Shown here piece after piece: positions 1-6,758 of a stretch of DNA of 25,008 bases. This DNA comes from Bodo saltans (Eukaryota > Euglenozoa > Kinetoplastea > Eubodonida > Bodonidae), in the NCBI GenBank assembly GCA_001460835.1, contig CYKH01001669.1:4561-29568 (forward strand). The letters are read 5' to 3'. How positions within the stretch are numbered: the first letter of the stretch is position 1; each line of letters opens with the position of its first letter. Below the pieces are notes generated by a model that was given only the letters and a program-made list of their open reading frames with translations, was not told the DNA's origin and did no database searches. Position numbers and translations under genes: made by a program.

Positions 1-2247
1 CTCCTTCGGCAGTCTCCAGCATCGACAAACGCAACAGCAGCAGTTGGTCCAGCAGCCTCCTCAACCGGGATGGAAATGGACCCTTCAGCAAATGAAGATT
101 TTCTTATTTTCAACATTTGTCAATTCGCAAAGCACGATCAGCCGCTTGGTACGCGAGCGATCATGCTGAAAGCACTTCTGCGCATTTTCTCTGAGGTGGA
201 TCCGAGGCAAGGCGGATCGATGCTTCTGCTGTGCCCTGAATTTATGACGCTGCCACTTTGTGACATGATACACAAGATTTCGTTATCGTTGAACCCGTCA
301 CGCACTCAGGCTCCCTCGAAAGCGCCTACATCTGTGTCGCCACCTCGTAGCTCCCCATCCAAGAAACATCACGTTGACCCCTCTTTAGACAGTGCTGCTG
401 GGAGAGACGTTCAGCAAGACCGTTATCATTTTGTGATGTTGCTCCGCTGCCTGTGCGACAAGGTGGAGCAATGCAACGAGCTTGCTTCGTACTTTATGTT
501 CCCCAACGGCAAAGGGTCGTCCACGTTTCTCCTGCTCGACAGTATTGTCCCCTACGTGTACGAAACTGCAGTGATTAATCTACCACAGGAGCAGCGATTT
601 GAAACGTATTCTAGTGTTCTACGCGGAGTCTTGTCGTTGGCGAAATCACCGGGTGATGCGATCCAACAGGCTATTTCAGAGCGCGCTGACATTCACTTCG
701 CCGCACAGGATGTTCTTCGTGCAGCGTTTTTGACCATCTGCAAAGTCCCTGACCATTCTGAAATCCGTTTGCAAACAGCGTGCGTCATGGAGACCATGCG
801 TTGGATGGAGGCTCTTTTGGAGCTCCTGCCGGTTGTCGCTGAGAATTGGGAAGTACGAAAATATCTCCAGCAAGAGTTTGTGTGCAGCACTATGCTACCT
901 ATTTTTAGGACACCTGATGAGCGTGCCTACCTTGCCGTGGCGACGCTAGTGATTCATATCTTGAAAGACGCGTTGCCACCCAACTCGTATATCGCCAACC
1001 TGGTGACCCTTGCACTGCTTCAGTCGCGAGTTGGAAATGAGCATCAGGAAATATTTCTGTTCTACACAAAATCTATGCCATCAGATTGGGAAACATCGAC
1101 GCGTGCATTTGCCGAAGAGTACATGTGGCCCAGGCTAAGTGATATTTCTGGCGATGTTGTTTGCGCTACGTTGCAGCTCTTAACTGCATTAGCGTCGAGA
1201 ACGCCACATTTCTTTATGACACACGCGTTGAAGCTGGATGCGGTTGCAAAGCCGCTGTTTTTTACGAGAAGCTATCTTGAGCATCTCATCGAAACATTCA
1301 AACCTGAAAGAGCACCTTCACCGCAGCCAAGTGTAAATGAGGAGAGTGTCACATCTGGCGGGCAACTTCCGCTAAAAAGGAACCTCCGACAAGCGGTTGT
1401 GTCAAAGAAGTCTGGGATTCCTCCCTCGATGTCGGCAGTGAATCCACTCATTCCAAATATCGTGATCAATGATTTCTTCTCAGACCAACTGAAAATTGAC
1501 AAAGGACTGTGTGGGAGCAGCGCCGACGATTTCGTTCGTGATGCGCTCCAACTCATTTTAGAACTCGATGGGGCCTTAACACCAGTGGAGGGCCTTCTTC
1601 ATCGAACAAGAGTAGAGCGTTTTTTGCCCTCGAAGCGAGCGGTGTCGCCTCAGGGTGGTGCAGATGTCGATCCAGCAGATGCTCGTGTGACTTCCCCTCC
1701 CACCTACTGCGCCGGGACAGCCGCACCTGATCAGGAAAACGTCTTTTTTGATCCCGTGATCAACGACGCGCCGCTAGTTGTCGTTTGCTGTGAGTTGATC
1801 AAGTGCATCCTCGAGCATCCATTCTCGGTCAACGCGTTGCTGTCAGAGCTTATCACCACACTCTGCGCTCTTCCTGATGTTCGTGTGTTGTTCACGTTGC
1901 TTGATCCTGTGAACGGCAAATTTGCGTTGGCACTTAAAACCGTGCAAGAGCGTGTGGCAACGATTCTAGCTCATGAAAAGAGGGATTTTATGAACGGAAA
2001 CGCAGCGTCTGCTAGCCGTAAAGCGCTGTTTGAGCGCTGCGCTCAGCGTCCCTATTTCGACCCTGCCGATGAAGCGTTCGGAGGAGATGAGGCTGTTGCC
2101 AGTTCGATGAAAGCTTCCAAAGTGTTTGTTGAGGCATGTGTTTGCTTAGAGGGCCTGCGGCATGAACTGAATGCTGTGGGGGCCTACCAAGTGGTGTCGC
2201 AGAGATTCAGTGAACTCAGCCCTGGGATTCAACGCCCTTTTGAGTAA
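1..2247 (+). CDS. FHIP / RAI16-like family protein, 5'-truncated by the window edge
   Basis: The frame is open from the first base (748 codons then TAA), so the ATG at 70 is probably internal and the gene starts outside the window. Near the visible N-terminus (about residues 33-50) the stretch FAKHDQPLGTR followed by a helical Leu-rich segment resembles the conserved start of the RAI16-like/FHIP domain. Near the C-terminal end (nt 1740-1910) a segment beginning NVFFDPVINDAPLVVV, then a helix ending in a short LLDP motif, matches the style of the family's C-terminal helices. Between them are helical segments and Ser/Pro-rich linkers (about nt 300-410 and 1300-1440). Known family members are subunits of the FTS-Hook-FHIP complex, which links dynein to early endosomes. 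That role here is inferred from the family. The assignment is by recalled family pattern only; a generic armadillo-like helical protein is the alternative. Confidence 0.66.
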   Translation, partial: LLRQSPASTNATAAVGPAASSTGMEMDPSANEDFLIFNICQFAKHDQPLGTRAIMLKALLRIFSEVDPRQGGSMLLLCPEFMTLPLCDMIHKISLSLNPSRTQAPSKAPTSVSPPRSSPSKKHHVDPSLDSAAGRDVQQDRYHFVMLLRCLCDKVEQCNELASYFMFPNGKGSSTFLLLDSIVPYVYETAVINLPQEQRFETYSSVLRGVLSLAKSPGDAIQQAISERADIHFAAQDVLRAAFLTICKVPDHSEIRLQTACVMETMRWMEALLELLPVVAENWEVRKYLQQEFVCSTMLPIFRTPDERAYLAVATLVIHILKDALPPNSYIANLVTLALLQSRVGNEHQEIFLFYTKSMPSDWETSTRAFAEEYMWPRLSDISGDVVCATLQLLTALASRTPHFFMTHALKLDAVAKPLFFTRSYLEHLIETFKPERAPSPQPSVNEESVTSGGQLPLKRNLRQAVVSKKSGIPPSMSAVNPLIPNIVINDFFSDQLKIDKGLCGSSADDFVRDALQLILELDGALTPVEGLLHRTRVERFLPSKRAVSPQGGADVDPADARVTSPPTYCAGTAAPDQENVFFDPVINDAPLVVVCCELIKCILEHPFSVNALLSELITTLCALPDVRVLFTLLDPVNGKFALALKTVQERVATILAHEKRDFMNGNAASASRKALFERCAQRPYFDPADEAFGGDEAVASSMKASKVFVEACVCLEGLRHELNAVGAYQVVSQRFSELSPGIQRPFE

Positions 2248-2310
2248 GACACAAGATGAAAAGTCGCGAGAGGTCTCTTTCTTTTGATTGAATTGTCGTC
2301 TACCGGTAAT

Positions 2311-2338
2311 TGCTTTCTTGTTTTGTCTCCTTTCCTAG
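2311..2338 (+). promoter_or_regulatory. Probable trans-splice acceptor for the JMJD4-like gene
   Basis: A pyrimidine-rich run ends in TTTCCTAG, with the AG at 2337-2338, 75 bases before the ATG at 2414. This is the expected spliced-leader acceptor arrangement in kinetoplastids. A second AG at 2401-2402 is a weaker alternative. Confidence 0.5.
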
Positions 2339-2413
2339 AGAGCGATCCTGTCGCGCACCGCAGCGACCCTGTCAGTTAATGGCAACCTAACACTTTGTGC
2401 AGACGGATCTCAA

Positions 2414-3895
2414 ATGCAAGGAACCGCGCATTGCGCTGATACTATTGAATGCGCGATTCTTCTGTTGGACTCTGAGCATGGTGCTCTCTCGTACAGGGCA
2501 TTCCGAGAACTGTGTTTGGTGCCCAATCGCCCTGCGTTGATTCGCAACGTTGCTGCTCAGTTTCAAGTCCATCCTGCCGTATCAACCATTGTTGCCTCCA
2601 TTGGCCATCAAAGGACCGCAATGATCGCACCTTTTGAGCACCTTCTCACCGAGCCAGGCCTCGCGGCACTGTTTGGTGACTTGACTCAAAAGCAGTGCTC
2701 AGCGTACCGTTGTCCAGTGCTGGAGGAGGGTGAGGATCCTTCATGTCAACCGACAACAGAATGTGTCAATGTCACAGTGGAAGACGTCTTCACCTCATGG
2801 GCGACGTCACAGGCACGGAAGCTGCCCTTCCATCATCCTGATCGACTGTACTTGATGAACTGGCATTTTCAAGAAGAGGCGGAGGTTGCTCTGAGGACTC
2901 AATGCTCCTCCTCGTCATTTCACCAGAAAGACGCCATTTACCGAATCCCAGAGTTTCTTGGATTTGATCTGATGCACGCATACCACCTTCACTGTGAGCA
3001 TCACCGCCATCTCCTTGCAACATCTGCACCAGACGATGCCTCGGAGCATAGCATCAGTGCTAACACACCACCGAGATGCACGCCGTTTGGGGACGGGGCT
3101 GCCGATTACAGGTTTGTGTACATTGGAGTCGAGGGCACGTGGACACCGCTGCATCATGATGTATTTGGAACCTTCTCATGGTCGCTTAACCTCAGCGGTA
3201 AGAAGTTGTGGTACTTCCTTACGCCTGAATCGCAGAAGGTCGCTGAGACACTGTGGGGTCCTGCAGGAAGTGCAATGTCGACTCCTCCTCCGGATATTCG
3301 AGTCGTGGCGAACATGACATTTGATACCGTGCTGCAGCAAGAAGGGGAATTGATCTTCGTCCCGAGCCGCTGGTACCATCAAGTGCATAACTTGGAAGGG
3401 ACTGCATATCCAACAACAACAACGTCGCCATCAGACAGGGAGCACGATGCACCCAGAGTTGTGAGTTCCATCAATCACAATTGGATGAGTTTTGAACAAA
3501 TTGACAAAATGGTCGCTCTTTTTGCAGAAGAAGTGAAGAGCCTGCTGCGCATGACGGACAAGGAGACGCGAAACGCTTTCACAACCGCAGAATGGAAAGA
3601 GCTGGTGGACCGAATGTTGCTAGGCAGTGGTGCTTGGAATGTGGCGGTGTTGCAGTCGTTCTTAGCGTTTGTCGAGACCCTCTTACACTCTCTCGAGCAT
3701 AACGCGACGATGATGATTGATGCGTCCTCCACGCAGCAATGGAACGACGCGTGTGGTGGTCACCAACTGTCGTCGTTGATGAAAACGGACTTCTCAACTC
3801 AGCTGATTTCAGAATGGCGCCAAACATTCTCCGATGCCCACAGTATCCTGGAAGAATGCAGTGAGTTAGTGAAGCGCACTGACTCTGTTGGTTAA
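2414..3895 (+). CDS. JmjC-domain 2-oxoglutarate oxygenase, JMJD4-like
   Basis: This 493-residue protein has a JmjC fold typical of JMJD4. The iron-binding HxD is visible as H247-H248-D249 in WTPLHHDVFGTFSWS, and the distal histidine is H322 in RWYHQVHNLEG. The motif SSINHNWMS follows and is the hallmark C-terminal strand of the JMJD4/JMJD6 group. An early RPALIRN element (about residues 39-45) and DRLYLMNWHF (about 142-151) also match the family. Human JMJD4 hydroxylates the NIKS-motif lysine of translation termination factor eRF1; the same role here is inference. A low-complexity insert (about residues 333-347, Thr/Ser-rich) lies between the distal His and INHNW, where animal proteins are shorter. 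The C-terminal 130 residues are helical and unassigned. The ATG at 2414 is the first after the AG acceptors. No targeting signal is visible, so a cytosolic location is likely. Confidence 0.85.
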   Translation: MQGTAHCADTIECAILLLDSEHGALSYRAFRELCLVPNRPALIRNVAAQFQVHPAVSTIVASIGHQRTAMIAPFEHLLTEPGLAALFGDLTQKQCSAYRCPVLEEGEDPSCQPTTECVNVTVEDVFTSWATSQARKLPFHHPDRLYLMNWHFQEEAEVALRTQCSSSSFHQKDAIYRIPEFLGFDLMHAYHLHCEHHRHLLATSAPDDASEHSISANTPPRCTPFGDGAADYRFVYIGVEGTWTPLHHDVFGTFSWSLNLSGKKLWYFLTPESQKVAETLWGPAGSAMSTPPPDIRVVANMTFDTVLQQEGELIFVPSRWYHQVHNLEGTAYPTTTTSPSDREHDAPRVVSSINHNWMSFEQIDKMVALFAEEVKSLLRMTDKETRNAFTTAEWKELVDRMLLGSGAWNVAVLQSFLAFVETLLHSLEHNATMMIDASSTQQWNDACGGHQLSSLMKTDFSTQLISEWRQTFSDAHSILEECSELVKRTDSVG

Positions 3896-3968
3896 ACACC
3901 TCAGGCAAACAATGCAAGGTGCCCTCTGTGAGAAAAAGAAACTATTTCCACCCTGGTTGTACGAGAGC

Positions 3969-3993
3969 TCCTTCTTACTTTTCTTCTTTCCAG
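3969..3993 (+). promoter_or_regulatory. Probable trans-splice acceptor for the first Cys-rich gene
   Basis: A strong pyrimidine tract ends TTTCCAG, with the AG at 3992-3993, 22 bases before the ATG at 4015. It rules out the in-frame upstream ATG at 3919, which would lie before the acceptor. Confidence 0.6.
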
Positions 3994-4014
3994 AGACAAC
4001 ACAACCCTATCAAA

Positions 4015-4674
4015 ATGAGTTCTCGTCTTCTCCTCTTCGCCGCACTCGCGGCGTTGATCACCGCCCCGACAAGTGCCACGATCAGCTACTGGGACTGTAA
4101 TGCCGCCGATTGTGGCCATTCTAGCTGCTCCTTTGTTGGGAACATCACGGAAGACACCTGTACCTATTCCCCAAAAGGAGATTTGAACATGATCAAGGCA
4201 AACTGCACTCGCAATCCGACATCCGCCCAACTGTGCATAAGCGCAGAGGTGTATGGTCCGTTAAGCTCCTTGCCAGGCGGTGCCGCAGATGCCATTGAAG
4301 GTATTGAGGTCACCCAAACATACCCTGCTGGGATCTGTCTTCCTACAGCCGGCCCGAATGGAACCCCCGCCATCATCTTTACCTCAGGGACACTTCCCAC
4401 AGCCACCTTCAGTTACAACTGCAACACTGATTGCTCTGTCTGTGCTAACAGTGGCACTATCAATGGCACCCTTTTGGAAGCTGGAGGATTCTACAGGCGC
4501 CTCACCAACGTGTTCTCATGCCCAACGCTCATTGCGTACCAAGAATACAGCCGAGAGTTTCTTTGCGATCGCCTCCCACTAAGCTCCACGCAGTACTTTG
4601 TACCTGGAGTGTCCCACTGCAATGGGTACACCGGACGAGTCGATGCAAAAGCAAATTTGTTTACCTGCATCTGA
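4015..4674 (+). CDS. Secreted Cys-rich protein, family copy 1
   Basis: This 219-residue protein starts with a clear signal peptide (residues 1-21, hydrophobic core LLLFAALAALI, likely cleavage after PTSA). The mature part has 14 cysteines, several N-x-S/T sequons (for example NIT, NGT) and no later membrane segment or GPI-type hydrophobic tail, so it is probably secreted. The ATG at 4015 is chosen because it directly follows the trans-splice acceptor and begins the signal peptide; the longer in-frame ORF from 3919 adds an unlikely extension. The family pattern shared with the downstream copies is ATIxxWxCNxxxC near the mature N-terminus, FSYNCNxxC in the middle, SCPxxIxYQEY further on, and a C-terminal CNGY...ANLFTC. 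I do not recognise the family; no catalytic motif is evident. This copy is the most divergent member and has fewer cysteines than the 5911 copy (14 against 17). Confidence 0.82.
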   Translation: MSSRLLLFAALAALITAPTSATISYWDCNAADCGHSSCSFVGNITEDTCTYSPKGDLNMIKANCTRNPTSAQLCISAEVYGPLSSLPGGAADAIEGIEVTQTYPAGICLPTAGPNGTPAIIFTSGTLPTATFSYNCNTDCSVCANSGTINGTLLEAGGFYRRLTNVFSCPTLIAYQEYSREFLCDRLPLSSTQYFVPGVSHCNGYTGRVDAKANLFTCI

Positions 4675-4790
4675 GCACAACCCATTTTAAAACCGAATTC
4701 GTCGTCGCATGCATCATTTTTGACTATTTTTGTCATTCAATACTGAGTTAGATTGGGCACAATTTGACGATTGATGAGGAAACTCCAGTA

Positions 4791-4827
4791 CTTTTTTTAA
4801 TTCCTTTTTTTTTGGTGCTTGCACGAG
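4791..4827 (+). promoter_or_regulatory. Probable trans-splice acceptor before the broken Cys-rich copy
   Basis: Two T-rich runs are followed by the first AG at 4826-4827, 9 bases before the ATG at 4836. The signal upstream of this pseudogene-like copy looks intact. Confidence 0.45.
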
Positions 4828-4835
4828 TTAATTTC

Positions 4836-5493
4836 ATGAACCTTATGCCGCAGCTGGTCTCGCGCTAGTGCTCATGGCACTTATGCCGTTTTCATCCGCA
4901 ACCATTTTCTCATGGTTTTGCAACACCGGCAATTGTGCAGAGGGATCGTGTTCTGCCAACGGCAACCTCACTGAAGGGTCATGCAGTCGATCCCCTGCTG
5001 GTACGTACTCAATGGTGAAGGCAAGTTGCATTGCGAACCCCACATCGTCGCAAATGTGCGCGTCAGTGTCGCCATGTACGGCCCTGCAAGCATCATGCCC
5101 GGAGGTGAGGCCGATTGCGTTTCGTCGATTGAAGTGATTGAATCCTTCCCGTGCGACACGTGCCTCCCTATTGGCCCTCATGGAAGCCCAGCGAAGTTTG
5201 CATGCGGCCACCGCCCAGTGTATGGAACGAATTTCAGTTACAATTGCAATGTCGGTTGTTCATTCTGCATTAACGTTGCCGCAGTCGACACAAACTTTGT
5301 GGAGGTGGATGGCTACTACACACGAGCACTCAACGTGTTCTCGTGCCCCAGAATCATCTCTTATCAAGAGTACGCTGGTGAAACTTGTGACTCCGTCCCA
5401 GGTGCTGTGTAATATTACGTACCTGGACTCGCGAACTGCAATGGTTATACAAGAAAATCGAATGCGAATGCGAACCTGTTTACCTGCATTTGA
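4836..5493 (+). pseudogene. Secreted Cys-rich protein, family copy 2, three disabling lesions
   Basis: Homologous to the copies at 4015 and 5911 over its whole length, but spread over three reading frames. The ATG at 4836 begins a plausible signal peptide that runs into TAG at 4866-4868 unless a CG pair in the CGCGC run at 4861-4865 is ignored. Ignoring it gives a 21-residue signal peptide, the same length as in both intact copies. A second shift lies at 5058-5062 (TGCGCGTC against TGCGTC-like sequence in the 5911 copy), again a +2 of GC/CG. A third lesion is TAA at 5410-5412 where the adjacent fragment has AAA. The original frame continues to TGA at 5491-5493. The body retains the family motifs, including FSYNCN and SYQEY. 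It is either a recent pseudogene, a sequence with base-call errors in GC runs, or, for the last lesion only, a gene rescued by splicing to the duplicated 3' end. Confidence 0.78.
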
Positions 5494-5699
5494 AAAAAAA
5501 AAATTTTTAGGTGGATGGCTACTACACACGAGCACTCAACGTGTTCTCATGCCCCACTGTCATCTCGTATCAAGAGTACGCTGGTGAAACTTGTGACTCC
5601 GTCCCGGGTGCTGTGAAATATTACGTCCCTGGTCTCGCGAACTGCAACGGTTACACAAAAAAATCGAATGCGAATGCGAACCTGTTTACCTGCATTTGA
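5303..5699 (+). repeat. Tandem partial duplication of the Cys-rich gene 3' end (191-bp units, 206-bp offset)
   Basis: Unit 1 is 5303-5493 and unit 2 is 5509-5699; both begin AGGTGGATGG and end at the stop codon TGA. By eye they differ at 12 of 191 bases, mostly in third codon positions. They are separated by a short A-run/T-run spacer (5494-5508) ending in TTTTTAG, whose AG is the first two bases of unit 2. Only unit 2 lacks the in-frame TAA. Confidence 0.9.
5509..5699 (+). pseudogene. Orphan 3' fragment (or alternative last exon) of a Cys-rich family gene
   Basis: Encodes only the last 62 residues of the Cys-rich family (from GTG 5511, VDGYYTRALNVFSCP onward), ending in the family signature ANLFTC followed by Ile. 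It has no ATG, signal peptide or own 5' part, so as a free-standing gene it would be dead. Its reading frame is nonetheless undamaged, and it carries AAA where the preceding copy has TAA. It could serve as the 3' exon of the 4836 gene if 5305-5510 were removed; that is inference. Confidence 0.7.
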
Positions 5700-5861
5700 T
5701 CCATCGCAGTGCGAGGTGGCAAAATGTTCGTACGTTTTTCTGATCGGAAATTATTAGCGCTCATTCTTGTTAACATTTTTTGCATCGTTAGCGGCTCCGC
5801 CCAATAACCTCAGCAAGTGCCTAAGCGCTGAGCCTTTTTGCTCTCTACCCCTGCTCGAACA

Positions 5862-5886
5862 CTTCCTTTTGTTGTTGATGGCAAAG
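5862..5886 (+). promoter_or_regulatory. Probable trans-splice acceptor for the 5911 Cys-rich gene
   Basis: A T-rich tract is followed by GCAAAG, with the AG at 5885-5886. The ATG at 5878 lies before this AG, so the ATG at 5911 is the first one in the expected mature mRNA. Confidence 0.45.
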
Positions 5887-5910
5887 AACTACACAAGCGT
5901 AAGGCTTATC

Positions 5911-6564
5911 ATGCAGCGCGTCATCCTTTGTTTATCAATCGTTCTCTTATCGTTTGCCGTTCCGGCCACAGCTACCATCTTCTCTTGGTTTTGCAACGCT
6001 GGCAACTGTGCTCAAGGGTCTTGCTCAACATACCGAAACCTCACCGAGGGTGTGTGCAGCCCCTCCCCCTCAGGTGCGTACTCAATGGTGAAGGCAAACT
6101 GCAAAGTGAATCCCACCCAGTCCCAGTTGTGCGTCAGCGCTGCTGTCTACGGGCCTGTTGAGCTCTTGCCTGGTGGTGTCGCCGATTGTGTACCGGCCAT
6201 CCAAGTCATCGAATCCTTCCCATGCGACACATGTTTTCCTGCTGGCCCCAACGGAAGCCCCGCCACGTTCTCTTGCTCGACTGCCCCAGTGTATGGAGTA
6301 AACTTCAGCTACAACTGCAACGCTGATTGCTCGTCGTGTTTGAACACTGCGAATGTCGATACCAACATTGTGGAAGTTGCTGGTTACTACTCTTCTGTGG
6401 TGAATATTTTCTCATGTCCCAAGGTTATTTCTTATCAAGAATATTTTGGTCAAACGTGCGACTCCACGCCATACCCACTGAAGTATTACATCCCCGGGCT
6501 TGCCAACTGCAACGGATATGTGGGGCAGTCTAACGCAAGGGCCAATTTATTCACGTGTCTCTAA
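5911..6564 (+). CDS. Secreted Cys-rich protein, family copy 4 (intact)
   Basis: This 217-residue protein has a signal peptide (residues 1-21, core ILCLSIVLLSFAV, cleavage likely after PATA) followed by the family start ATIFSWFCNAGNC. The mature chain has 17 cysteines, including the pairs CDTC and NCNADCSSC. The motifs NFSYNCN, SCPKVISYQEY and the C-terminal ANLFTC are present; there is no membrane anchor. It is closer to the broken copy at 4836 than to the copy at 4015. Start choice: the ATG at 5911 directly precedes the signal peptide and follows the acceptor, while upstream in-frame starts would bury the signal peptide behind a long leader. An odd cysteine number suggests one free thiol or an intermolecular bond. 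Function unknown. Confidence 0.82.
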   Translation: MQRVILCLSIVLLSFAVPATATIFSWFCNAGNCAQGSCSTYRNLTEGVCSPSPSGAYSMVKANCKVNPTQSQLCVSAAVYGPVELLPGGVADCVPAIQVIESFPCDTCFPAGPNGSPATFSCSTAPVYGVNFSYNCNADCSSCLNTANVDTNIVEVAGYYSSVVNIFSCPKVISYQEYFGQTCDSTPYPLKYYIPGLANCNGYVGQSNARANLFTCL

Positions 6565-6701
6565 GAAGAAAAAGAAAATCAAGAAAAAAGATGCGGTCGC
6601 TGGAAAGAAAAGAAAACACATACTGGGGAAGCTCGGAAAAACGATCGCGTAAGTGGTCGAGTGATGGTAATTCATGTCAATGGATTTCTTTTCGAAGTTG
6701 A

Positions 6702-6744
6702 TTTCTTTCCTTCCTACATGTTTCGTTGTGCTCAAAAAAAAAAG
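6702..6744 (+). promoter_or_regulatory. Probable trans-splice acceptor for the first MFS gene
   Basis: Pyrimidine tract 6702-6715, then the first AG at 6743-6744 after an A-run, 15 bases before the ATG at 6759. The ATG at 6719 is upstream of the AG and out of use in this model. Confidence 0.45.
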
Positions 6745-6758
6745 CACTACTTACGCAA

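Noticed and set aside
3919-4014. N-terminal extension of the first Cys-rich protein from the in-frame ATG at 3919
   Set aside because: It lies upstream of a strong pyrimidine-AG acceptor (3992-3993) and would put the signal peptide 32 residues inside the protein.
5491-5510. A-run after the TGA of the broken Cys-rich gene as a poly(A) mark of a retrocopy
   Set aside because: It would need a transcript with no 3'UTR, and the upstream acceptor-like tract is retained, so a processed retrocopy is unlikely. The 11-A run is too short to weigh much.
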